Source: Alphaproteobacteria bacterium
GTDB lineage: Bacteria > Pseudomonadota > Alphaproteobacteria > Rs-D84
Direction: 5' to 3'
Length of the DNA stretch: 40,959 bases
NCBI GenBank assembly: GCA_017513285.1
Contig: JAFXGD010000075.1
Coordinates: 1 to 40,959, forward strand
Under the pieces are notes generated by a model. The model ran no database searches. It was not told where the DNA came from and saw only the letters and a program-made list of their open reading frames with translations. Of the stretch, positions 30,584 through 39,234 are shown in pieces; the first letter of the stretch is position 1; every line of letters starts with the position of its first letter. A program made the position numbers and the translations under genes.

Positions 30584-30643
30584 TTTTTCAAGCGCAGCGC
30601 AGCAAGCGTTGAAAAATTGAGTGTCTCGCCGTAGCCTTGGGCG
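30584..30643 (+). repeat. 60-base repeat copy 1 after tRNA-Leu
   Basis: Contains a hairpin (TTTTTCAA/TTGAAAAA arms, terminator-like) followed by GAGTGTCTCGCC. It matches 30680-30739 at 57 of 60 positions. Confidence 0.9.
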
Positions 30644-30679
30644 CAGGCGGACAACCAACCCCAAACATGCACACAACTT

Positions 30680-30739
30680 TTTTTCAAGCACAGCGCAGCA
30701 AGCGTTGAAAAATTGAGTGTCTCGCCGCAGCCCTGGGCG
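30680..30739 (+). repeat. 60-base repeat copy 2 after tRNA-Leu
   Basis: Second copy, 96 bases downstream in the same orientation. The 36-base spacer and the sequence up to 30776 hold nothing else I can support. Confidence 0.9.
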
Positions 30740-30776
30740 ACCCCTAAAATAGATAGAAAATAAATATATTTTATAC

Positions 30777-30806
30777 TTGCCCCGTTTTTCATAAATTTGC
30801 TAACAT
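30777..30806 (+). promoter_or_regulatory. Promoter of the large Cys-rich secreted protein gene
   Basis: TTGCCC (30777-30782), 18-base spacer, TAACAT (30801-30806); the ATG is at 30821. The gene at 33831 has the same arrangement (TTGCGA, 18, TAACAT at 33815-33820). Confidence 0.5.
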
Positions 30807-30820
30807 CCATATATCAAAGG

Positions 30821-33760
30821 ATGAAGGGATTTAGACTGCTTTTTGCTGTACTGCTTGCACCGCTTGTGTTTCGGCATGCGGTGGCGGATGACGCATCGGA
30901 AATCGCCCGTGCGGCGACCCGCCGTGACATGACGGCGCCGACACAAACAACACGTCAAAAAACCATATCTTCGGAATCTAAATTACAAAACACAACCCCG
31001 ACGGCATCATATTCACGCACTTTGGACGTGACGCCATTACAAACACTGCGTGAACGTTCCACAACACAACAAAACGTGGCCCAGCGTGCCACCACCACCA
31101 CAACACCAACAAAAAACATTGTAAAACGCACAAACGCCACAAACGTCGCACCACGTGATACTTCTGCCACGGTACGTGGTACGGCACGCACGGCAACCAC
31201 ACCACGTTCCACACCCATCGCACGTACCGGCACCCAACGCAGTAAATCCCCAAATTATGCCCGCACTGCAACAATATCCCGTGCGGCCTTAACGGCACCG
31301 GAAATCATATCCCGTGATTATACCAAATGCCGTGAAACATTTTACGGTTGCATGGATGAATTCTGTGCCAACAAAGACACCCAATTAAAGCGCTGTGCGT
31401 GTTCCAGTCGTGTAAACGAATTCGGCAAAACGCAAAAAATGTTGGACGCCGCCGAAGACAAACTGTTGGATTTCAGCCAACGGTTACTGGTTGTGAACTT
31501 GGACAAAGAAGATGCGGCGGCCATCCACACCGCCACCGAAGGCGAAATTGCATACAACACCAAAGACACATCTGCATCCAAGAAAATGTTGGACGAAATT
31601 GCCAACAAATTGAACACCAGCTTTAATGACAACACATTCAATCAAAGCTTGGCGCCAATATCCTTGTCTTTGGACATAGATTCTGCATTTGACAACATCG
31701 ATTCAATGCGTGGCGCATCGACCACTGCAAAAAGTGGCCCTGCCCTGCATGCGGCGGCATTACCGGTATGCCGTGAAATGGCGGCCGAAGTATGTTCACC
31801 CGACGAATTGGCCATCGCAGAAAGCGGTTATAAAATGTTAATCGAACAAGACTGCAACACCGTTGCCAAATCGTATCAGGCAAAAACCGATTTGGCCCGG
31901 GAACGTGTATTTGAAGGTGGCGCACTGTTGGACATGTCACGTTTGGACATTCATCAAAAGCGTAATTCGGACGACATTTTAACATGTAAAAACAAAATGT
32001 TGGACATGTTAACCGATTCGACCGTATGTGGCTCTGACATGGGCAAATGCTTGGACACATCTGGCCGCTATATTGATCCGACGACGGGGACGGCATTTTT
32101 AACCCCCGAATTGGTTCAGTTAAATTCATTAATCACCCGTCCGACATCGGGCGAAACATGGACAACCGCCGCCACGAACCAACGTTTCGTTGCATTTTTA
32201 GAATCGAAAAAGAAATTTTTGGCACCTGCCACCGAAAACTGCCAAGACATATCTGATTATGTATGGGATTCATTTATCGAAGATGCATTGTCGCAAATCA
32301 AATTGGCCCAAGAAAAAAAGTTAGAAGAGATTCGTCAATCCTGCACGACATTAACGGCCCAATGTTACAGCGACACGATAAAATCCATTACGGACTTGGA
32401 CGGTCGTGCATTATCCATATTTGGCGTATCTGCGGACAAAACCGCCAAAGCCATGTGTGCGGACGTATTAACGGCATGCACGGCGGTATTGGCGGCCCCC
32501 GATGGCACATCGGACGAAAACCCATGGTTGGATGGTGCGACCGACATAATAAACGACACAACATACGCCACCATATTAACCACATGTCGTGAAGTTGGCC
32601 GTGCCTGTATTATCCAAGTCTGCACATCAATTTCCGGCAACTTTGGTTTGTGTGAAAATATATCGACATCAATCAACCGCAAATCGATTATCAATCGCAC
32701 TGCATGCTGGGACGAAGTAGAACAATGTGTCAGAAACGCCGGCGCCGACAACGTATTGGCCATATTACAAAGCCAATCATACCGCGACCAAACATATGGC
32801 GATATGTACAGCAGATTATACAACCTGACCGATCTGACGCGTCACATCTCATCGAACGACACCGCCGCTATTGACGACAATGGTTCAAATACAGACACAA
32901 CCCAACCACAAACCGACCCATCGGTTGACGATTTATGTAAAGGATGCATGATATCGGACAACGCCACCAACCCCACCGAATGCGCCGTATGTCGTTTAAC
33001 GGAACAAATCTGGGGCAATTGCGAATACGAACCCAGCCACAACATCAAAGACAAAAACGCAACCAACCGCATTTGGGAAATGGACAAAAGCGATAAAAAC
33101 GAAACACTGTTATCTTGGTTCGCACGCAACACCGGCACATCGGGAATCGTGGACAATTGTCGCGACACATCATGCGGTGCGGGGTATCAGTTAGATTCCA
33201 AAACCGGCAACTGCCTTGATGCAACATTATTCACCTCAGGCGGCCTATATTGCCCCACCCCGAAGAACAAAATATTCGATGTCATAGGTCAAAAAGGCGA
33301 CGCCAACCATATATCAAATTGTTGCCCCATCAATGATAATAGAGATAATAGTATTGATGCCTTTGGTAATTGCTGCATGGACACCACCACAGCGACTCTG
33401 GCCGAGTACAATTTCATCAGCAGAAATGACAAAAAAGCTGACCTTTGCTTACCACAACAAACACAACAGGCACAACAGGCAACAATCGTTGCGGCAAACG
33501 ACCAATATACAATCGTATGCCTGGGCAAAGTTGTCACACCAGAAAACCCCACGAAATCGGACGGCTATCCCAACGGCGACAAAATTTATTGCGATGGAAA
33601 ATACGTTGTTATAAACAATGGCAATTATTCAACAAATACCAACAACGACAATATCGAAACACCAAATCAATACTACATTAACAATACCGACCCCGACACA
33701 CAACAAACGAATATCGATGCAGTGACCAATTGGTTTGTTGATTTTGTTGATTACGAATAA
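30821..33760 (+). CDS. Large secreted Cys-rich protein of unknown function
   Basis: 979 residues from the ATG at 30821. After a signal peptide (MKGFRLLFAVLLAPLVFRHAVA), residues ~25-150 are low-complexity Thr/Arg/Ala. A conserved-looking block with five closely spaced cysteines follows (Y-T-K-C ... F-Y-G-C-M-D-E-F-C ... K-R-C-A-C, C170 to C194). Beyond it lie long helical stretches and further paired cysteines (CRETFYGC, CKGCMI, ECAVC), suggesting many disulfides. The C-terminal ~100 residues are Asn/Gln/Asp/Thr-rich. I recognise no family. The AAAGG next to the ATG is too close for a normal ribosome site, so a very short leader is likely. It precedes another Cys-rich secreted protein under a separate promoter. 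Confidence 0.75.
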   Translation: MKGFRLLFAVLLAPLVFRHAVADDASEIARAATRRDMTAPTQTTRQKTISSESKLQNTTPTASYSRTLDVTPLQTLRERSTTQQNVAQRATTTTTPTKNIVKRTNATNVAPRDTSATVRGTARTATTPRSTPIARTGTQRSKSPNYARTATISRAALTAPEIISRDYTKCRETFYGCMDEFCANKDTQLKRCACSSRVNEFGKTQKMLDAAEDKLLDFSQRLLVVNLDKEDAAAIHTATEGEIAYNTKDTSASKKMLDEIANKLNTSFNDNTFNQSLAPISLSLDIDSAFDNIDSMRGASTTAKSGPALHAAALPVCREMAAEVCSPDELAIAESGYKMLIEQDCNTVAKSYQAKTDLARERVFEGGALLDMSRLDIHQKRNSDDILTCKNKMLDMLTDSTVCGSDMGKCLDTSGRYIDPTTGTAFLTPELVQLNSLITRPTSGETWTTAATNQRFVAFLESKKKFLAPATENCQDISDYVWDSFIEDALSQIKLAQEKKLEEIRQSCTTLTAQCYSDTIKSITDLDGRALSIFGVSADKTAKAMCADVLTACTAVLAAPDGTSDENPWLDGATDIINDTTYATILTTCREVGRACIIQVCTSISGNFGLCENISTSINRKSIINRTACWDEVEQCVRNAGADNVLAILQSQSYRDQTYGDMYSRLYNLTDLTRHISSNDTAAIDDNGSNTDTTQPQTDPSVDDLCKGCMISDNATNPTECAVCRLTEQIWGNCEYEPSHNIKDKNATNRIWEMDKSDKNETLLSWFARNTGTSGIVDNCRDTSCGAGYQLDSKTGNCLDATLFTSGGLYCPTPKNKIFDVIGQKGDANHISNCCPINDNRDNSIDAFGNCCMDTTTATLAEYNFISRNDKKADLCLPQQTQQAQQATIVAANDQYTIVCLGKVVTPENPTKSDGYPNGDKIYCDGKYVVINNGNYSTNTNNDNIETPNQYYINNTDPDTQQTNIDAVTNWFVDFVDYE

Positions 33761-33790
33761 AAAAATCCGATAAAACATCGGATTTTTTTA
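33761..33790 (+). terminator. Intrinsic terminator after the large Cys-rich gene
   Basis: Eleven-base-pair stem AAAAATCCGAT (33761-33771) with ATCGGATTTTT (33777-33787), then TT. Confidence 0.8.
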
Positions 33791-33830
33791 TTGCGACACC
33801 CCAATTTTTTTTACTAACATTACATTCAGG

Positions 33831-35237
33831 ATGAGAAAATATATAATACCATTATTTTTACTAATCTGCCCAACAGTCGCATGGGGAATTATTACTGACG
33901 AAGATACAGGCGCAATCAAATCTTGTTCACAATACAGTACCTTACAAGATTGTCGCATTCAGGGCTGTGAATGGTACATTCCCCTTAACGGCGGCACTTC
34001 GTCAGAAACATCCCGTTGCAAGGCGTGCGACACCCACTACTATAACGACACATCTCACTGTAGCTCATTGAATCTAGATCCATGCACATGTAAGCCCTGC
34101 CCAACACCGGATGATATAAATCTTTCTTATGAATGGGTCGCCAGCGATACAACAATAGGCTTAACAGAAAAAAGCCAATGCGCATTCACCGTAAACTGTG
34201 ATGCCGGTCAGCAATTAGCTATGACGGCAGATTGGAAATACACCTGTGTGACGTGTTCGGACAACTATTATCAGCCCGCCCCAACAACAATAACCGCCAC
34301 ATACGACAACGCAACAGACAGCTACGGATATGCCATACCGGAATGCAAAAAATGCGGCGACTTCGCCACACATAACGACGACCACACAAACTGCGATTGT
34401 AATTACGGATATCGTATAAAAAAAGACATAAACAACACAGAAAATGTCGGATCTGAAAACTGCTACCTAATAGAATTTGACGTACAATACAGTGATGGCT
34501 CAAACACGCTTGACAACGAAAAGGTACCCAGTCAATATCAAAAAATTCACCTTACACCAAAATACCCATTAACACTACCAAAAATAGATTGTAACCAACC
34601 TTCTATAAACGGCATCCCCCAATCCCTTTGTATGACAAAAACAGGGTATAACTTTACCAACTTCTGGACCGCCGATAAAAAACTAAACGTATGCAATCCA
34701 GGCACATGCCTTGGCGAACTAGAGGCCGGCTCTGAGATTGCCGTGAATGCAACCGCAACATTAACCGCCGACGACATGGACGACGTCATATTCACCGCCG
34801 TATGGAAAGCAAAAGAATTTACAGTCATATATTATAACGATGACAAACAGTATGATAAGCCGCAAGAATGCACATACGACACAACATGCTCGGCATATAT
34901 TGCCCCCACCCCCACAGATCCCACCAAATACTTCGCCGGTTGGAAATGCACATCCGGGTGCGGTGAAGTTGAACCAAAACCAGTATACCAACCGGGGAAC
35001 AACATATCCAACGTCTCTGACGGCAACAATATGGAATTAACCGCCCAATGGGAAACATGCCCCGCCGGCCATTACTGCATAAATAACACCGTAAACCCAT
35101 GTCCCGCCGGCAGCACCAGCGACGGAGGCAAGACCCAAATCACAGATTGCTATATCAACGACAAAACGCAGTTTTGTGACATCAACGGAGGGAGCTGTTT
35201 TACAATCCCCGACCTTGGCATTATATATCATAAATAA
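33831..35237 (+). CDS. Secreted Cys-rich protein with InlB-type and CPAG repeats
   Basis: 468 residues, ending 10 bases inside the converging pth gene. The signal peptide is MRKYIIPLFLLICPTVAWG. The N-terminal half has many Cys pairs (CKACDTHYY, CTCKPCPTPD, CVTCSDNYY, CKKCGDF). From about residue 310 there are segments like Listeria-Bacteroides (InlB B) repeats: FTVIYYNDDKQY ... YFAGWKCTS ... MELTAQW. The end carries CPAGHYC ... PCPAGSTSDGG, resembling the GCC2/GCC3 Cys repeat common in protist surface proteins. These features point to a surface or secreted adhesive protein, but no activity is shown. A promoter-like TTGCGA and TAACAT (33791-33820) precedes an ATG with AGG directly in front. 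Confidence 0.75.
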   Translation: MRKYIIPLFLLICPTVAWGIITDEDTGAIKSCSQYSTLQDCRIQGCEWYIPLNGGTSSETSRCKACDTHYYNDTSHCSSLNLDPCTCKPCPTPDDINLSYEWVASDTTIGLTEKSQCAFTVNCDAGQQLAMTADWKYTCVTCSDNYYQPAPTTITATYDNATDSYGYAIPECKKCGDFATHNDDHTNCDCNYGYRIKKDINNTENVGSENCYLIEFDVQYSDGSNTLDNEKVPSQYQKIHLTPKYPLTLPKIDCNQPSINGIPQSLCMTKTGYNFTNFWTADKKLNVCNPGTCLGELEAGSEIAVNATATLTADDMDDVIFTAVWKAKEFTVIYYNDDKQYDKPQECTYDTTCSAYIAPTPTDPTKYFAGWKCTSGCGEVEPKPVYQPGNNISNVSDGNNMELTAQWETCPAGHYCINNTVNPCPAGSTSDGGKTQITDCYINDKTQFCDINGGSCFTIPDLGIIYHK

Positions 35238-35758
35238 TCAAACAAATTTAAATTATCAATTGTGCGACCGATTATACCCAACTGAACCGCACCGAATCGA
35301 CCCAACACCCAATCGGCCGGATCCATTGGCAAATCAAAATCACGTGGATGACCAATTCCAATCCGAATACGACGATATTGCGCCCCAACATGGGCATCGA
35401 TTGACCGAATTCCGTTGTGACCGGCACTGCCCCCGCCGATTTTTGTGCGGCAATCCCCAACCGGAATGTCCATATCATCATGAATTACAATCACATTTTC
35501 CAATGGTATCTTGTAAAATGCCATCAATGCCGACACCGCCACACCACTGTTATTCATAAATGTCTGGGGCTTTACCAAAATCACACGTCGCCCGTCAATT
35601 TCCGTCCGCATCGTTAATGCATTGTGTTCTTTTTTCCATGTGGCATTTGCGCCCGCCAACGCATCAACCGCCATAAATCCGACATTATGACGTGTTGTGG
35701 CATATCCCGCCCCGGGGTTTCCCAAACCAACGATTAAAATGGGTTTATTTTCTTGCAT
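35228..35758 (-). CDS. pth: Peptidyl-tRNA hydrolase
   Basis: Frees tRNA from peptidyl-tRNA that drops off the ribosome. 176 residues, slightly short for the family (~190) but complete. Motifs seen: IVGLGNPG at the N-terminus, the catalytic TRHNVGF (His, Asn), VKPQTFMNNSG, VIHDDMDIPVG with GGGSAGHNGIRS, and RIRIGIGHP. The last ten bases overlap the end of the plus-strand gene at 33831, with no terminator between them. The start codon region overlaps the promoter of the next plus-strand gene, so the genes around it are tightly packed. Confidence 0.95.
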   Translation of the reverse strand: MQENKPILIVGLGNPGAGYATTRHNVGFMAVDALAGANATWKKEHNALTMRTEIDGRRVILVKPQTFMNNSGVAVSALMAFYKIPLENVIVIHDDMDIPVGDCRTKIGGGSAGHNGIRSIDAHVGAQYRRIRIGIGHPRDFDLPMDPADWVLGRFGAVQLGIIGRTIDNLNLFDYL

Positions 35759-35781
35759 ATTTCATACCCTTTTTTTATCAT
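35753..35781 (+). promoter_or_regulatory. Promoter of the small barrel gene
   Basis: TTGCAT (35753-35758), 17-base spacer, TATCAT (35776-35781), followed by AAAGGAGAAATC and the ATG at 35804. The -35 lies across the pth start codon. Confidence 0.55.
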
Positions 35782-35803
35782 AATATCACACAAAGGAGAA
35801 ATC

Positions 35804-36355
35804 ATGAACATAAAAACTGCAATGACTTTATCGGCCGTTTCCATCATATTATCAACCGGTGCGGCAAATGCAAACTTATTATTCGACATATATGCCGGTG
35901 GCACATACGGTGTCGGCGGATACACATTATTTGCCGATGATGACCATATATCAAAATCATCCCAATCATATGGTGCAGTTTTGGGTATGGACATCCCCAT
36001 GTTCCGGATAGAAGCCGAATACAACTATATCGACACAGATAATTTGTCCATGAACATTGGCATGATTAACGGTTATTTCAAATTACCCACCCCGATGGTA
36101 AAGCCATACATTGGTGCGGGCATTGGTACAACATTTGATTCAAAATACGAACCGAACCACATGGCGTCTGTATCCATTGAAGACACCGTCGCATACCAAG
36201 GCATGTTGGGCATCACATTGGACATTCCGGTAATTCCATTTAACATTGACGTCGAAGGCCGCGCATTATACATACCCAACGCAATGGAATTGGCGACAAT
36301 TGACACAGACATTCTGCAATACGAAGGTCGTGTAAAATTACGCTATGTATTCTGA
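35804..36355 (+). CDS. Small outer-membrane barrel protein
   Basis: 183 residues from the ATG at 35804, which follows AAAGGAGAAATC; an earlier in-frame start at 35753 lies in the promoter. The signal peptide is MNIKTAMTLSAVSIILSTGAANA. The mature part begins NLLFDIYAGGTYGVGGY and continues with amphipathic strands (MFRIEAEYNYIDT, VKPYIGAGIGTTFDSKY, FNIDVEGRALYI) to the final KLRYVF. The length and YIGAGIG motif fit an eight-stranded barrel of the OmpA/Opa type (outer-membrane beta-barrel domain). The function is not known. A hairpin follows. Confidence 0.8.
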   Translation: MNIKTAMTLSAVSIILSTGAANANLLFDIYAGGTYGVGGYTLFADDDHISKSSQSYGAVLGMDIPMFRIEAEYNYIDTDNLSMNIGMINGYFKLPTPMVKPYIGAGIGTTFDSKYEPNHMASVSIEDTVAYQGMLGITLDIPVIPFNIDVEGRALYIPNAMELATIDTDILQYEGRVKLRYVF

Positions 36356-36373
36356 TATACATCCCAAATATAA

Positions 36374-36400
36374 CCTGGGGGCTTTATGCCCCCAAATTTA
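36374..36400 (+). terminator. Hairpin terminator after the small barrel gene
   Basis: Stem TGGGGGC (36376-36382) with GCCCCCA (36388-36394), loop TTTAT; the T run is short (AATTTAA). Confidence 0.55.
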
Positions 36401-36422
36401 ACTGTGGCGGGGGCAACAAGCG

Positions 36423-39191
36423 ATGTTAACACTGATTGATGGGAATTCTTTATTATTTCGGGCATACTATGGGGTGCACAGTCGCCTGACCCGCAACGAT
36501 GGCACGCCAACCGGTGCGGTTTATGGATTTTTGAACATGATTTTACCCATATTGGCCGCCGCCCGCCCCGACGATGAAATCATATGTGTATTTGATGCAT
36601 CACGTCAGACATTTCGTCAAAGCATATATCCGCAATACAAAGCCAACCGTTCCGAAACCCCGGCGGATTTAATATCGCAAAGCGCATTGATTCAGGCGGG
36701 ATTACCCAAAATGGGCGTGCCTGTATTATGTGTTGCAGGGGTCGAAGCCGACGATGTTATTGCCACTTTGGCACATACCCATTGCAACCGCACAGATGCC
36801 ACCCGCATTATTTCCAGTGATAAAGACTTGATGCAATTGGTGTCGGATTGTGTATTTTTATACGACGGCATGAAGCAGCGCGAAATACGCCATGATGCGG
36901 TATTGGAAAAATTCGGCGTTCGCCCCGACCAAGTCATTGATGTCCAATCACTGATGGGCGACACATCGGACAACGTCCCCGGCGTTCCCGGTATTGGCCC
37001 GAAAAAGGCCGCCGAATTAATCAATCAATTTGGCAATTTGGATAATATGTATGCGAACCTGAACGATGTTAAAAACGAACGTATTCGTGGGCTGTTGCAT
37101 GACAATCGGGAAATGGCATATATATCCCGCCAATTGGTGACCTTAAAGACAGACGTCGATTTATCCGGGTTGGAAATTCGACCATTTGTATTTAATACCG
37201 TCGGCGCATTGGAATTTGTTCGCACGCAATTGGAAAGTAATTCTTTGGCGGCCAAGATTGAAAAACTGTTTCCGAACACGTCCGCCGCCCCAACCACACC
37301 ATCATTTTCATTTCCACAAAACGCATGCACTGTGGTGGCGGAAGAAACATCCACACCACAGCCTGTGCAACGTCAAATGGAATTTGAAACGATTCGCACC
37401 TTGGCACATTTGCAAGAATTTTTATCCAAAACGAATCGCATTTTGGCAATTGATACGGAAACGACCGGTCTGAATCAAATGACGGATAAATTGGTTGGCA
37501 TATCGATTGCGATTGACGATGCGCATGGCGCATACATACCACTGCGTCATCGTGGTGCATCGATGGATTTATTTGGTGGCGATGCATTGGCGCCCAATCA
37601 ATTAACGGTTGAATCTGTGCATGCGGCACTGTGGCCATACTTTACCAATCCCGACATTATAAAAATCGGTCACAATTTAAAGTACGATTTGCACATCATG
37701 TCGAACGAAGGGTGGGACACCACCCAAATTCGCCCAATTGATGATACTATGTTGATATCATATGCGTTATATGGCGCACGTCATGGGCATGGATTGGACG
37801 AATTGGCCAAGACATATCTGGGGCATGAAAACATAAAATTTGCATCACTGTTTCCGGCCCGCACACGTGATGCGGACATGCGGTTTGATACGCTGGCGAT
37901 TGACACGGCCACGCCATACGCCGCCGAAGACGCATGTATATGTCGTGCATTATATGACGCCATGCGCCCGCAGTTGGATTCCGACGACCGGCTGCGTCAT
38001 TTGTATGAAACATGCGATCTGCCATTGATGCCGGTATTATTAGATATAGAACGCAACGGTGTATTGGTTGATCGCAAACGCTTGGGCGATTTATCAATCA
38101 CATTTCACAATCAATTACAGGCATTGGGGCAAGAGATATGGGAACAATCGGGTCATGAATTCAATATCGCCAGTCCAAAGCAACTGGCCACGGTTTTATT
38201 TGACGAATTGGGATTACCTGCGAATAAAAAGCGTTCAACCGATGCAGATTCTTTGAATGATTTGATTGACACGCATCCAATTATTGAAAAGATATTAAAT
38301 TGGCGCAGTGTGGCAAAACTGGCGGGGACATACGCAGACGCATTGCCGCATCAAATTGCCCCCGATGGCCGCATTCATACCACATATCTGCAAACCAGCA
38401 CGAACACCGGCCGCCTGTCCAGTCGTGATCCCAACCTGCAAAACATACCGGTTAAGACCGCACTGGGGGAACAGATACGCAAATGCTTTATTGCGCCGAC
38501 GGGCCGTGTATTGATATCTGTGGATTACTCTCAGATTCAGTTACGATTACTGGCGGACATGGCGAACGTCAAAACATTCAAAGACACATTTAATAACAAC
38601 AGTGACATTCACGCCCAAACGGCCCGTCGCATATTTAACATCCCCGACGACCAACCGGTTCCCAAAGAAATGCGCCGTGCGGCCAAAACGGTAAACTTTT
38701 CGATAATATATGGTGTATCTGCATTTGGTTTATCGTCGCAATTGGGTGTATCCCGTGCCGCCGCCAAAGAAATAATTGATTCATACATGGCGGGATTGCC
38801 CGAAATCCAAGAATATATTGAATCGACCAAGCGGTTTGCCATGGAAAACGCATGTGTTTACACCCCATGGGGCCGTCGCATTGAATTACCGATGGTAAAC
38901 AATCCCCGTATGCGTGCATACGCAATGCGTGCGGCGATAAACGCCCCAATCCAAGGATTCGAAGCCGACCTGATGCGGCGTGCGGTTATTGAAATAAACG
39001 AAAAAATTATACGCCCCAACACCGACACCATTCGCATGATTATGCAGGTTCATGACGAAGTTGTATTTGAATGCGACGCCACACATGCGACAAAATTTGC
39101 CGAACGGATAAAGTCCATAATGGAAAACATAACAACATTATCCATACCATTGGTTGCCGAATATACAATTGACACCGTATGGGGCAAATAA
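36423..39191 (+). CDS. polA: DNA polymerase I
   Basis: 922 residues, full length. The 5' nuclease domain (1-~285) has MLTLIDGNSLLFRAYYG, VFDASRQTFR and SLMGDTSDNVPGVPGIGPKKA. The 3'-5' exonuclease is intact: DTETTGL (~342-350), IGHNLKYD (~415) and YAAED (~498). The polymerase domain carries DPNLQNIP, motif A VDYSQIQLRLLAD (~700), motif B RRAAKTVNFSIIYG (~750) and motif C MQVHDEVVFE (~873). The motif A glutamate that acts as steric gate against ribonucleotides in E. coli Pol I (DYSQIEL) is Gln here (codon CAG at 38538-38540, residue 706). Its role is Okazaki-fragment and repair synthesis. A GGCGGGGG stretch precedes the ATG. Confidence 0.97.
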   Translation: MLTLIDGNSLLFRAYYGVHSRLTRNDGTPTGAVYGFLNMILPILAAARPDDEIICVFDASRQTFRQSIYPQYKANRSETPADLISQSALIQAGLPKMGVPVLCVAGVEADDVIATLAHTHCNRTDATRIISSDKDLMQLVSDCVFLYDGMKQREIRHDAVLEKFGVRPDQVIDVQSLMGDTSDNVPGVPGIGPKKAAELINQFGNLDNMYANLNDVKNERIRGLLHDNREMAYISRQLVTLKTDVDLSGLEIRPFVFNTVGALEFVRTQLESNSLAAKIEKLFPNTSAAPTTPSFSFPQNACTVVAEETSTPQPVQRQMEFETIRTLAHLQEFLSKTNRILAIDTETTGLNQMTDKLVGISIAIDDAHGAYIPLRHRGASMDLFGGDALAPNQLTVESVHAALWPYFTNPDIIKIGHNLKYDLHIMSNEGWDTTQIRPIDDTMLISYALYGARHGHGLDELAKTYLGHENIKFASLFPARTRDADMRFDTLAIDTATPYAAEDACICRALYDAMRPQLDSDDRLRHLYETCDLPLMPVLLDIERNGVLVDRKRLGDLSITFHNQLQALGQEIWEQSGHEFNIASPKQLATVLFDELGLPANKKRSTDADSLNDLIDTHPIIEKILNWRSVAKLAGTYADALPHQIAPDGRIHTTYLQTSTNTGRLSSRDPNLQNIPVKTALGEQIRKCFIAPTGRVLISVDYSQIQLRLLADMANVKTFKDTFNNNSDIHAQTARRIFNIPDDQPVPKEMRRAAKTVNFSIIYGVSAFGLSSQLGVSRAAAKEIIDSYMAGLPEIQEYIESTKRFAMENACVYTPWGRRIELPMVNNPRMRAYAMRAAINAPIQGFEADLMRRAVIEINEKIIRPNTDTIRMIMQVHDEVVFECDATHATKFAERIKSIMENITTLSIPLVAEYTIDTVWGK

Positions 39192-39234
39192 CCAACCGAC
39201 ACGGTTTCCAAACCCATTATTCGCCATCCGACGA

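Noticed and set aside
30499-30810. Minus-strand 103-codon open frame over tRNA-Leu and the 60-base repeats
   Set aside because: Antisense to a clear tRNA, and its repeats follow from the DNA repeat; no ribosome site or promoter.
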